Part shown: one piece after another, positions 1 through 7,657 of the stretch | How the letters are laid out: the number at the start of each line of letters is the position of its first letter | Position numbering within the stretch: the first letter of the stretch is position 1 | Source of the DNA: an uncultured Marinilabiliales bacterium | Lineage (GTDB): Bacteria; Bacteroidota; Bacteroidia; Bacteroidales; BM520 | Assembly: GCA_937877575.1 (NCBI GenBank) | Contig: CALFIZ010000251.1 | Location: 1-11,411 of the forward strand | Reading direction: 5' to 3' | DNA length: 11,411 nucleotides | Program-made: the position numbers and the translations under genes | The notes under the pieces: generated by a model | Told to the model about the DNA's origin: nothing | The model's database searches: none | Seen by the model: only the letters and a program-made list of their open reading frames with translations

Positions 1-122
1 ATTGCCCGCAGAATATCGACATACCTGATGTCATGTCAATGCTTGCCGATGAGCTCTCACAACGGCCAAGCTGGGCTGCAATCTGCAAACAGCGTGCTGA
101 AGAGGCAAAACATGCTGAGTGA
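1..122 (+). CDS. 3' end of an unidentified protein (partial)
   Basis: The frame starting at base 3 is open to a TGA at 120-122 and gives about 39 residues ending in RPSWAAICKQRAEEAKHAE, a charged, helical-looking C-terminus. The 5' part lies outside the window. I do not recognise the family. I prefer this frame because its composition looks protein-like; frame 1 is also open (to about 143) but reads as a Ser/Cys/Asn-rich string, and the antisense frame is open too. The gene converges on the TPR regulator, with 34 bp between the two stops and no clear terminator hairpin in that gap. Confidence 0.5.
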   Translation, partial: CPQNIDIPDVMSMLADELSQRPSWAAICKQRAEEAKHAE

Positions 123-156
123 TTATATGAACCCCGCAAACTAATATTACATACCG

Positions 157-2007
157 TTACTTGTTAAACAGTTCGGTGAGAATATGTTTGCTTATATCAC
201 CGCCCGTCCTTTCGATATTTATCTTTGAACGGATATTGGAACGTGCCGAGTTTATGGAACTCGTGCTTTGTCCAAGAATGTTTGACATGTCTTTTGACGA
301 CAGCTGGGAAAATGACAGAATGCAGACCTTGAACTCGGTTTCAGTCAAATCGGGATATCTGTTTTTGATTTGAATTGCGAGACCCGGATATTCGTTGTTG
401 AAAATATCCATTATAACATTGAACGGTGTGTCGGTCAGCAGGTCGGACTTGATTCGGGACACGATAGTGCCGGCATCCTGTCTGTAATTGATGATTGTCA
501 GCAGGTTGTTAACGAATGAGATTTGCCAGTTCGACGCATTCCGCAGCAAATCAATACATCTGTCCATGTCGCTGTTGTTTTTCACAATTTCGTTTTTCAG
601 GCTGTTGATTTCATCCGAATATTTCTGCATGGCATCGGTGTTTTTTCTGTCCAACTGCAAAATTCTGTTTTCAAGCATAGAGATCGTTTTTTCATTGCTG
701 TCCTTCTGCCCCATCAGCTTTGCATTGTCGATTTCCGAGTCATGAAGTCTTTCATTTGCCACCAGCGCCTCTTTCCGTTTGTTCGACAGCCTGATTAAAA
801 AAACCAGCACCACCAATAGTGAAACAATCAGGAAAAAGAGCAGGAGAAGTCCGATACGCTGACTGCGGATTTGTTTTGTCTGATACTCGTTTCTGATTTT
901 CTCATAGTCATATTGCTGCTGAATCTCATACACTGACTGACTTAGTCTGTCTTCGGTAATATCCACTACTTTTTCGCTGTATTTCTTCAAATAATAATAT
1001 GCGGAATCATACCTGTTGTTGTAAACTGCTATCTTGGAAAGCACATCATATATGTTCACTAACAACAAATCATCATCCACCTTGTCTGTTTCACCGCTTA
1101 GAAGCCCGCCATAATAATTAATCGAATCCTTACAATTCATTGATAAATACAAAGATGCAAAATTCAGATGAAATCTGATGGATTGTGTGGTGTCACGGAG
1201 AAATTCATTTGCCTGACGCAAATATTTGGCGGCATTATCATAATTTTCTGTCTCCATGTATGTCAGGCTGATGTTGTGCAGAAATTTGCCATACATGGAG
1301 GAATCCCCGGAATTCCTTGCCAGTTCCAGACCTTCATCATAGTAATATAATGCGCTGTCATTATTGTTAAGGGAAAGAAATCTGTTTCCGATAGCCAAAT
1401 AGCACATGGCCTTTTTATCAGCATAACCACTGCATAAGGCTGCTGTTGCTTCAAATTTCTTAATTGATTCCGAATACAGTCCCTGCTTGCTGAGCAGAAT
1501 GCCTTTGTAAAACAATATCCTTGCAACTATCAGGGAGTCATTGACTGTCTTCGCTGCGTCGAGGGCAAGGTTGTAATCGTTCATGGCTGCTTCATTTTCG
1601 CCGTTTTCCTCATGTACACAACCACTGTAAAGGTTTGCGAGAGCAGTCATTTCCAGATTGCGGCCATCTCTGTTGTAATAGGACTGCACTTCAAAGATTC
1701 TTTTTTCATCTTTAATGTCTATGAAAGTTTTGTATTTCGCCTGAACGTCCGTAATCACATACTGCATGTACTGCTCTTTGCTTAGACTGTTTTCAGGATA
1801 TTCTATGGAATCAAGATAAGTTAGCGACAGTTCGGGGTCCGTCTCTACGACAGACATGGCCATCCGCAACAGTTCACCGTCATGACCGTCGCCGCACGAT
1901 GTGAAAAAAAGAAAGTTACATAGGAAAATGATGATGATTGCGCGGGCAGGTTTCAAGCCTATCACAACGGAATCAGTTTTTTTAAGGTAATCCGGTATAA
2001 TGTTCAT
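157..2007 (-). CDS. Membrane-anchored TPR protein with C-terminal LuxR-like helix-turn-helix, probable transcription regulator
   Basis: This 616-residue protein starts with a hydrophobic segment (about 23-37) ending in FFTSC, a lipobox-like site with Cys38. Residues ~115-345 form repeated helix pairs of TPR type (for example around 123-150, 163-190, 203-232 and 243-270). One strong membrane helix lies at about 385-407 (LLLLFFLIVSLLVVLVFLI), followed by a coiled coil at ~410-480. At 554-600 there is a GerE/LuxR-like DNA-binding region (LTETEFKVCILS, then SSKDMSNILGQSTSSINSARSNIRSKI). Known: Bacteroidetes carry TPR proteins of this layout with a cytoplasmic HTH. Inferred: a periplasmic TPR sensor is joined directly to a cytoplasmic DNA-binding domain, with no kinase or receiver domain. 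The ATG at 2005-2007 fits the promoter at 2047-2054; a TTG start near Leu18 would give a more compact signal peptide. It is divergent from the T9SS operon, its likeliest target. Family fairly sure; regulatory role inferred. Confidence 0.85.
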   Translation of the reverse strand: MNIIPDYLKKTDSVVIGLKPARAIIIIFLCNFLFFTSCGDGHDGELLRMAMSVVETDPELSLTYLDSIEYPENSLSKEQYMQYVITDVQAKYKTFIDIKDEKRIFEVQSYYNRDGRNLEMTALANLYSGCVHEENGENEAAMNDYNLALDAAKTVNDSLIVARILFYKGILLSKQGLYSESIKKFEATAALCSGYADKKAMCYLAIGNRFLSLNNNDSALYYYDEGLELARNSGDSSMYGKFLHNISLTYMETENYDNAAKYLRQANEFLRDTTQSIRFHLNFASLYLSMNCKDSINYYGGLLSGETDKVDDDLLLVNIYDVLSKIAVYNNRYDSAYYYLKKYSEKVVDITEDRLSQSVYEIQQQYDYEKIRNEYQTKQIRSQRIGLLLLFFLIVSLLVVLVFLIRLSNKRKEALVANERLHDSEIDNAKLMGQKDSNEKTISMLENRILQLDRKNTDAMQKYSDEINSLKNEIVKNNSDMDRCIDLLRNASNWQISFVNNLLTIINYRQDAGTIVSRIKSDLLTDTPFNVIMDIFNNEYPGLAIQIKNRYPDLTETEFKVCILSFSQLSSKDMSNILGQSTSSINSARSNIRSKINIERTGGDISKHILTELFNK

Positions 2008-2046
2008 TTTAATAATTTATTTGCCTTCAAATCTTATAAATCAATG

Positions 2047-2054
2047 CAAAATTA
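2047..2054 (-). promoter_or_regulatory. Predicted -7 box for the TPR-HTH regulator gene
   Basis: On the minus strand this reads TAATTTTG, a full match to the Bacteroidetes TAnnTTTG element. It would start transcription roughly 33 nt before the ATG at 2007. No convincing TTG (-33) element is found 19-22 bp further upstream, so the call rests on the -7 box alone. Confidence 0.45.
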
Positions 2055-2100
2055 AAAAAAATATAAGCCGATCATAACCGTTATTTGACAATATAAATAT

Positions 2101-2383
2101 TTCATAAAGAAAAAGATTTAATATATCATTGGAAACCATACAATTATCATTTTAAAATAAAGGTTTCATAAAGATTTTTTCCGGTAACGACTGTGTAACA
2201 ACAAACTCTTGTTAAGACAGAATACCACAAAGTATTTTCCCGATTTGGGTTGAATTAATCCACACTTCAGTAAATTTATCGCTGATACAACAAATACGCT
2301 CGAAAAAAATTCTTTATAAAATCTTTATAAACAATACTCAAATCGTTGATTTTCAGAATTAAACGAATAAATATCTTTATAAG
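2101..2383. repeat. Five dispersed copies of TCTTTATRAR, possible operator sites
   Basis: The copies are TCTTTATGAA on the minus strand at 2101-2110 and 2165-2174 (both inside an identical 11-mer on the + strand, TTTCATAAAGA), TCTTTATAAA on the plus strand at 2311-2320 and 2322-2331, and TCTTTATAAG at 2374-2383. The plus-strand pair is spaced 11 bp apart, about one helical turn. The last site ends 21 bp before the -33 element of the plus-strand promoter, a position suited to an activator. The region is very AT-rich, so chance occurrence is possible; the operator role is inference. Confidence 0.4.
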
Positions 2384-2404
2384 AGTTTTATGTACGGAAA
2401 TATG

Positions 2405-2436
2405 TTGCAAAATTAATTTTTTTTATTATACTTTTG
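2405..2436 (+). promoter_or_regulatory. Predicted promoter of the T9SS beta-helix/propeller operon
   Basis: TTG at 2405-2407 and TACTTTTG at 2429-2436 are separated by 21 bp and match the Bacteroidetes -33/-7 pattern. Transcription would start near 2440, leaving a leader of about 70 nt before the ATG at 2512. This placement excludes the TTG at 2434 as a start codon. Confidence 0.65.
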
Positions 2437-2461
2437 CGTTGTGAAAATTGCGTTGTGAAAA
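2434..2461 (+). repeat. Perfect 14-bp tandem duplication at the predicted transcription start
   Basis: TTGCGTTGTGAAAA occurs at 2434-2447 and again, identically and immediately adjacent, at 2448-2461. The first copy overlaps the end of the -7 box, and the pair covers the expected start site and early leader. The second copy ends on the A of an in-frame ATG (2461-2463). Confidence 0.9.
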
Positions 2462-2511
2462 TGATCAAAAAAATGAAAAGTTCAGAGGAAAAAACAATTA
2501 AATGCAGAAAT

Positions 2512-4929
2512 ATGTTTAAGAAAATTTTAATAATCATATCTCTACTGTTTCCAATTGTAGGTATATCCCAAAATGGGAATGCACGCTTCGACTGTAGTTC
2601 GTACATTTTTAATAACAATCCACTTGTCATCTCCAATGATACCGTGATTTCAGGCAATATACGATTTAACAGAGATATAGTTATTAATCAAAGGATTAAC
2701 GTAATAATGAATGATTCTGTATATTTAGGTGACAACGTTCATATCATTGTCAATGCCGGTGCTGTGCTTGAACTTGATTCGTGTGTATTGACATCTCTGT
2801 GTGATAATGTCTTATGGGAGGGAATTATTCTTAAACCTTCCTCTTCATCAACACATAGAACTCATTTAATTGCGACCAATAGTATAATTGAAAATGCAAA
2901 CACGGCTGTTTATTCAGACGGTCAGATCATGGGAATCAATTATTATGCAGGGTATATCACAGCCGTGAACACATCGTTCATCAACAATAAGGAATCGGTT
3001 GATATTTTTAATGATATTGGGAATGCAAGTAACGAAAGCGAATTTACCCTGTGTACCTTTACAATCAATGACTACAACATTTTAGATGCGACCAATGTGT
3101 TCTACAACCATGTAAAACTTGCAAATGCAGACGGCATTTACTTTTACGGATGCACTTTCAATAATTTGACCGATACGTTGGATACAGGGACATACAGAGG
3201 ACGCGGAATATATGCCCTGAGCTCGCGTTTTACAGTGGATGAATACTGCGGTTCATATTTAAATGACACATTATGTGAATGCAATACTTCAAGTCAGCCA
3301 TCAGTATTTGAAAGGATGGGAAGCGGCATAGAAGCCATGACAAACGGTACTAACAAACTGATGACCGTACAAAGAACGAATTTCATCTGTAACGGATATA
3401 ACATAAAGACATCGGAATTGGACAATTACATTGTTACACATTGTAATTTTTATCTCCATAGATATTATACAGATGGAACATACGGAATTCATTCATCAAA
3501 TTGTACGGGATATACAATATCAGAGAACAGATTTCAATGCCTATATAATTTGTATCAGAATTATGGCATTTATGTTTTCAACAGCGGTACGGAGGGAAAC
3601 GTAATCAATAACAATTCATTTTACAGATTGCTGTTTGGTATTTATTGTGACAGCATCAACGGCACATCAAATATCACAGAAAGCGGCCTTGAAATAATGT
3701 GTAATTCCTTTGTACTTGATGATTTAGACATATATATCGCAAAAGATAGTAAAATCAAAGCAATGCAAGGTTCTGTCAGTTCAGGAGCTGACAATGACTT
3801 TCTAATAAACTGTAATATGGGATGTGATAACATATTTAACAATCATGATGGTAGTAATTATATTTATCCTCAACCCATAAGTGCTTTCACACTTTATTAT
3901 TTTCTTAGCGGAGATTCTTTAAATGTTCATTTCCCCAACCATATCCACCATGACAATAGTTATTTAAGAAATGTATTTAGGATTATTGGCTCAAATAAAA
4001 ATCCATGTGAATCAATTAGTTGCACCAACACTGTCACAGTCAGCAAAATTGATAATATGCAGAATTATCTGACACTTAAGGAACAATATCTTAATATGCT
4101 GGATGAATATGTCCAAAACGATTGTGAATCCACTCTAAAAAAATATTATGAAAATACTATCATTGATGATAAAGATAAACTTGAATATGCACAATATTTA
4201 ATAGGTCAAATGCATAACACATTATCTCACATGTCAAACATGTCAAAAAACTGTATAAATGCAATATTAAATTCCGATAATCCTGATTTGCTTGAACTTC
4301 AGCAATGGTACGTCACTATCGGAACATTAAAATCATATTATTGCCTGGTCGGATTATATTTTCAGCAGGGTGATCTTGTTAATGCCGAAAATATATTAAA
4401 CACAATTCCTTATTTGTTTTCGTTAGATGACAATGAACTTGTCGAATATCAGAATTACGTTTCTCTATTTAACATAAAAGAGAAATTATATCTTGCTGGT
4501 CGAAATTGTTCAGAATTAACAGACTATGAGCTTAATCAGTTATCAAGTCTTGCAAATAATAACGATGGGTACTCAGCAGGAATAGCCAAAAACGTTTTAA
4601 GTTTCTACTATAACATACTTTTTGATGACAGAGAATTGGAATTACCACATAAAAACTTAAAGCTATGCGATTATAATGATATTGAGAATGAAAAAACAAA
4701 AGACTCCAAAATAAATGTATTTCCTAATCCATTTGACAATTCAATAACAATAACATCCATAAATTCCGGCAATATAATTATTACCGATTTAACTGGTCGA
4801 ATAGTCTTAAAAGAAAAAATATCGTCAGGAATCACTAAACTTGATTCTTCCTCGTGGAGCAGTGAAATGTATTTTGTAACAGTTATAACAGAAAACTATA
4901 CAAAGACAACTAAAATAATTAAATATTAA
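2512..4929 (+). CDS. Secreted parallel beta-helix protein with T9SS type A sorting domain
   Basis: From the ATG at 2512 the product is 805 residues and begins with a clear signal peptide (MFKKILIIISLLFPIVGISQ). The frame is open back to TTG at 2434 and has another ATG at 2461, but those starts put charged residues ahead of the signal peptide, and 2434 lies within the promoter. Residues ~30-490 have the Asn/Gly/Ile-rich rungs of a right-handed beta-helix (NIIVNAGAVLEL-like turns, repeated N-x-S/T-F-x-N motifs). Residues ~515-710 are helical and TPR-like (YFQQGDLVNAENILNTIPYL). The final ~75 residues are a T9SS CTD (NVFPNPFDNSITI, then DLTGRIV and a KIIKY end). Known: such CTDs direct outer-membrane translocation and surface attachment. 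No catalytic site is evident; a structural or adhesive role is guesswork. It leads a likely two-gene operon, and is much AT-richer than the gene behind it. Confidence 0.88.
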   Translation: MFKKILIIISLLFPIVGISQNGNARFDCSSYIFNNNPLVISNDTVISGNIRFNRDIVINQRINVIMNDSVYLGDNVHIIVNAGAVLELDSCVLTSLCDNVLWEGIILKPSSSSTHRTHLIATNSIIENANTAVYSDGQIMGINYYAGYITAVNTSFINNKESVDIFNDIGNASNESEFTLCTFTINDYNILDATNVFYNHVKLANADGIYFYGCTFNNLTDTLDTGTYRGRGIYALSSRFTVDEYCGSYLNDTLCECNTSSQPSVFERMGSGIEAMTNGTNKLMTVQRTNFICNGYNIKTSELDNYIVTHCNFYLHRYYTDGTYGIHSSNCTGYTISENRFQCLYNLYQNYGIYVFNSGTEGNVINNNSFYRLLFGIYCDSINGTSNITESGLEIMCNSFVLDDLDIYIAKDSKIKAMQGSVSSGADNDFLINCNMGCDNIFNNHDGSNYIYPQPISAFTLYYFLSGDSLNVHFPNHIHHDNSYLRNVFRIIGSNKNPCESISCTNTVTVSKIDNMQNYLTLKEQYLNMLDEYVQNDCESTLKKYYENTIIDDKDKLEYAQYLIGQMHNTLSHMSNMSKNCINAILNSDNPDLLELQQWYVTIGTLKSYYCLVGLYFQQGDLVNAENILNTIPYLFSLDDNELVEYQNYVSLFNIKEKLYLAGRNCSELTDYELNQLSSLANNNDGYSAGIAKNVLSFYYNILFDDRELELPHKNLKLCDYNDIENEKTKDSKINVFPNPFDNSITITSINSGNIIITDLTGRIVLKEKISSGITKLDSSSWSSEMYFVTVITENYTKTTKIIKY

Positions 4930-4945
4930 CCTAAAAATAATTACA

Positions 4946-6283
4946 ATGAAAAAATTTACTCTTTTGCTGGCAGCAGTGTTGTTGACACTTTCCAGTGCAG
5001 CTCAGAAGCAGGTGATTAATTACGACTTCTCCGAATTGGGATTACCTTATAATTATACCTGCTTCATCTCAAGTGACAACTCCGACAATCTGTGGGTAAG
5101 CGGATGGAACGGCGTATTGGTCAGATTCTACAATGAAGACGACTTCACGGTTTACAATGCCGAAAACGGCTCCGTCATACCGTCTAATGCAGTTATCCTT
5201 TCTGTATGCATCGACAACGACGGGAATCCGTGGATAGCTTATATGTTTAACTCTCAGGAACCGGGCGACGTTCCCAAGACAAACAGCCGTCTCGCAAAAC
5301 TGGACGCAAGCAGCAACACTTGGACGTCATTTGACCCGGAAAACTCACCTTTGCTCGACTTTGCCCTGATCAATGACATGGCGGTTGACGGCGACAACGG
5401 TTTGTGGATTGTGCTCGGCACTGGCGACCTCAATAATCTGCTGTATTACAACGGTGAGAACTGGACATCATATCAATGCTGCTCCGCTCCCCATAATCCC
5501 ACACACATCAAAACAGATTCCGAAAACAACAAATGGATATCTGTAAGCAACGGCACAATAGTTAAATTCGACGGAAATGACTTTATAACAACTCCAAGCT
5601 GCAACATGAACATCAGCGACTTCGACTTTGAAAACGACGGTGAGACAATCTGGTGCGTAGGCATAATACCGTATGCTCAGAACTACGGCGTAGGTGTCGG
5701 AAAGTATGAAGACGGCGCATGGACAATCTATCATTCCGGAAACTCGCCGCTGCCGCAGGAATGGTGGATCACTTCAAACGAAATCGTCGTTGACGGCGAC
5801 AACAACAAGTGGATAACAAACTTCACCGACACCCAGAGCGATCTTGCTTATGGACTCATGAAGATAAATGCCGAAAACGAATGGACAGTCTATGATAAGG
5901 ACAACAGCGATCTACCTACAAATCACATTATTCATGGCTGCACCGATAACAACGGAAATCTGTGGTTCACAACCTTGGAATCAGGTCTCATAGAGTTTAA
6001 TGACGAAGGAATTGTCAACGAACATTTGGGCATTGTCCGCACTGATGCCGCAAACATCACGGTATATCCGAATCCGGCATCCGATATGATATCAATAAAA
6101 GGCAATTCAATACTGTCGGTCAGAATATACAACACTCTCGGTCAGGTCGTTGCTGAAATGACAGGAAACGGCAGCCAAGCAGTCAGCGTAAGCACATCGA
6201 ACCTCAAAAGCGGTTTGTACATCGTCACTGTTGAAGACGCCTCAGGCAATATCGGCGAACAGAAAATCGTTATCAACAATTAA
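4946..6283 (+). CDS. Secreted seven-repeat beta-propeller protein with T9SS type A sorting domain
   Basis: The 445-residue product has a typical signal peptide (MKKFTLLLAAVLLTLSSAAQ). Seven copies of a D-x-(D/N/E)-(N/G)-x-x-W-like motif end at Trp50, 96, 154, 197, 236, 289 and 340 (DNSDNLW, DNDGNPW, DGDNGLW, DSENNKW, ENDGETIW, DGDNNKW, DNNGNLW), with 39-58 residues between them. This matches two-component-regulator-propeller (Reg_prop) style blades and predicts one seven-bladed propeller. Residues ~371-445 are a T9SS CTD (ITVYPNPASDMISI, YNTLGQVV, LKSGLYIVTVE, QKIVINN). No membrane helix or kinase follows, so it is a secreted propeller and not a hybrid two-component sensor. The ATG lies 16 bp after the beta-helix gene, implying co-transcription; no Shine-Dalgarno sequence is visible. 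Ligand unknown. Confidence 0.88.
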   Translation: MKKFTLLLAAVLLTLSSAAQKQVINYDFSELGLPYNYTCFISSDNSDNLWVSGWNGVLVRFYNEDDFTVYNAENGSVIPSNAVILSVCIDNDGNPWIAYMFNSQEPGDVPKTNSRLAKLDASSNTWTSFDPENSPLLDFALINDMAVDGDNGLWIVLGTGDLNNLLYYNGENWTSYQCCSAPHNPTHIKTDSENNKWISVSNGTIVKFDGNDFITTPSCNMNISDFDFENDGETIWCVGIIPYAQNYGVGVGKYEDGAWTIYHSGNSPLPQEWWITSNEIVVDGDNNKWITNFTDTQSDLAYGLMKINAENEWTVYDKDNSDLPTNHIIHGCTDNNGNLWFTTLESGLIEFNDEGIVNEHLGIVRTDAANITVYPNPASDMISIKGNSILSVRIYNTLGQVVAEMTGNGSQAVSVSTSNLKSGLYIVTVEDASGNIGEQKIVINN

Positions 6284-6309
6284 TTTATATCAAACAGTTA
6301 GGGTTAATG

Positions 6310-6336
6310 ACAGAGGCGGGCACGTCCCGTCTCTGT
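6310..6336 (+). terminator. Strong hairpin closing the T9SS operon
   Basis: ACAGAGGCGGG (6310-6320) and CCCGTCTCTGT (6326-6336) form an 11-bp stem with a single G-U pair and a CACGT loop, 27 nt after the propeller stop codon. The following bases (TATTTGCTC) are only moderately T-rich, so termination efficiency is uncertain. Confidence 0.7.
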
Positions 6337-6373
6337 TATTTGCTCTACAACATTACAAATCAACTAATTAAGT

Positions 6374-7609
6374 ATGAAAAAAATTTTGACATCAATTGCA
6401 GTTATATGTATCACCTTGTCCGTGGGTTCAAAGCACATAAACGCCCAGCCACAGATTTCGGTGAATCCGGCTGAAATCACGAGAGAACTCTCCTATATGC
6501 AGCACGACACCGTCAACATAACTATTACCAACAACGGCAGTTCCCAGCTGAAATGGAACACCATCTTAAGTTACAACAGCAAGTCGGAAAACTCGGAGGC
6601 TTATTTCGCAAGCGGAAACACATTATACAAATTTATTCTTGATAACCCGGCAGACGTCACAGCAACAGGATATTCCGCAGTTGCTAACATCTCTTCTCTT
6701 TGCTATGTTGACGGAATGATATATTATCTTCTCTATAACGATATTTATAGGATCTTCGGTCGTTTTAATACAGTCTCAGGAGCCTCGGAAATTATAAAAT
6801 TCGAGCTGACGAGTGTTGCACTGGCATACGACCCTGTTAGCGGAAACCTATACGGCTGCAATACATTTACAAATAATGCGACATTATACTGCATAAACCG
6901 TTCGACAGGGACTGAAACGGCAGTTGCAAACATTAACAACATCACAACAATAGGCATTTCGTTTGACAGGAATGGGAGTTGCTACATTTTGGATGATGCG
7001 GGAAACATCAAGCCTTTTAATATCGGAACCGGCAGTATCGGAAACCCCATCCATACAATCCAGGGATTTACCGCCAACTATGGCGATTCAAATGCCATGA
7101 CATGCGATTTCGAGACCAACACCCTTTATTGCACTTCAGTCGATATGGAAGATTACAAAACTCAGTTGTTTTCATTGGATCTTGACAGCGGCACATTCAG
7201 TTATATAGGCAAATTCCCTGTTTTTTGCAACGGACTTGCAGTTACATCCTCTATCGGCTGGATGAACGTGGAACCTGTATTCGGCGTGGTTGAGGCTGGT
7301 GAAAGCATAACAGTGGCCATGCGGCTCAACGGCGGATGGGCGGAATCAGGCACATTCAACGCCACCTGTTCAATCGTCAACAACACCGGAAATGCAGTCG
7401 GAATACCGGTCACAATGGCCATTGCAACAGAAAACATTCCGGGAGATGTCAACCTTGACGGCATAGTGAACGTTCTCGACATACAGACAGTTGTGGACTA
7501 TATCTGCGGAAACAGCCCTTCAGTCTTCGATTTCGACAATGCCGACGTCAACGGTGACAGCACCGTCAACATCCTTGACCTGGTACTAATTATAAACATG
7601 GTTTTTTGA
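6374..7609 (+). CDS. Secreted protein with split Ig-like domain, propeller-like insert and C-terminal dockerin
   Basis: The 411-residue product starts with a signal peptide (to about residue 24, INAQ). Residues ~26-65 look like the first half of an Ig-like domain (VNPAEI, VNITITNNGSSQLKW). Residues ~75-290 resemble propeller blades (AYDPVSGNLYGCNT, ISFDRNGSCYILDD, CDFETNTLYCTS). Residues ~295-352 then look like the second half of the same Ig fold (WMNVEPVFGVVEAGESITVAMRL..., GIPVTMAI). Residues 356-411 are a dockerin type I module with two calcium loops: D358-N360-D362-N366-D369 and D391-N393-D395-N399-D402. No T9SS CTD is present, unlike the two genes upstream. Known: dockerins bind cohesins in cellulosomes, but similar modules end many Bacteroidales proteins with no known scaffold. 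The gene sits behind the 6310-6336 hairpin, so it may be transcribed by read-through or from a promoter I could not identify. Confidence 0.82.
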   Translation: MKKILTSIAVICITLSVGSKHINAQPQISVNPAEITRELSYMQHDTVNITITNNGSSQLKWNTILSYNSKSENSEAYFASGNTLYKFILDNPADVTATGYSAVANISSLCYVDGMIYYLLYNDIYRIFGRFNTVSGASEIIKFELTSVALAYDPVSGNLYGCNTFTNNATLYCINRSTGTETAVANINNITTIGISFDRNGSCYILDDAGNIKPFNIGTGSIGNPIHTIQGFTANYGDSNAMTCDFETNTLYCTSVDMEDYKTQLFSLDLDSGTFSYIGKFPVFCNGLAVTSSIGWMNVEPVFGVVEAGESITVAMRLNGGWAESGTFNATCSIVNNTGNAVGIPVTMAIATENIPGDVNLDGIVNVLDIQTVVDYICGNSPSVFDFDNADVNGDSTVNILDLVLIINMVF

Positions 7610-7611
7610 TT

Positions 7612-7655
7612 TTCCGTTTTTAGAGGCACCTCGCTCGCAAAAAAAACATACGGAA
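7612..7655. terminator. Possible bidirectional terminator between convergent genes
   Basis: TTCCGT at 7612-7617 pairs with ACGGAA at 7650-7655 around a core with a T run on one side, an A run on the other and a short GAGG/CCTC pairing. It fills the 48-bp gap between the dockerin gene stop and the mnmE stop. The stem is interrupted, so this is a modest call. Confidence 0.35.
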
Positions 7656-7657
7656 TC

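Larger units (their letters stand above)
2008..2511. other. AT-rich divergent regulatory region
   Basis: No gene is supported in this ~500-bp stretch between the regulator and the beta-helix gene. It holds a minus-strand -7 box (2047-2054), a plus-strand promoter (2405-2436), five copies of TCTTTAT(A/G)A(A/G) on both strands (2101-2383), and a perfect 14-bp tandem repeat (2434-2461). I see no tRNA or recognisable riboswitch. Confidence 0.6.

Noticed and set aside
1..143. Frame-1 open stretch at the left edge
   Set aside because: Its translation is a low-complexity Ser/Cys/Asn-rich string; frame 3 reads as a more natural protein end.
2434..2511. TTG at 2434 or ATG at 2461 as the start of the beta-helix protein
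   Set aside because: The TTG at 2434 overlaps the predicted -7 box and precedes the transcription start. The extra residues are charged and come before a perfect signal peptide that begins at 2512; ATG 2461 cannot be fully excluded.
4930..4945. Separate promoter for the propeller gene
   Set aside because: The 16-bp gap and the end of the preceding gene contain no TAnnTTTG box at a suitable place, so co-transcription is simpler.
6337..6373. Promoter of the dockerin gene at TTATTTG
   Set aside because: The bases give TATTTG without the two-base spacer of TAnnTTTG and no -33 element, so it does not meet the pattern.
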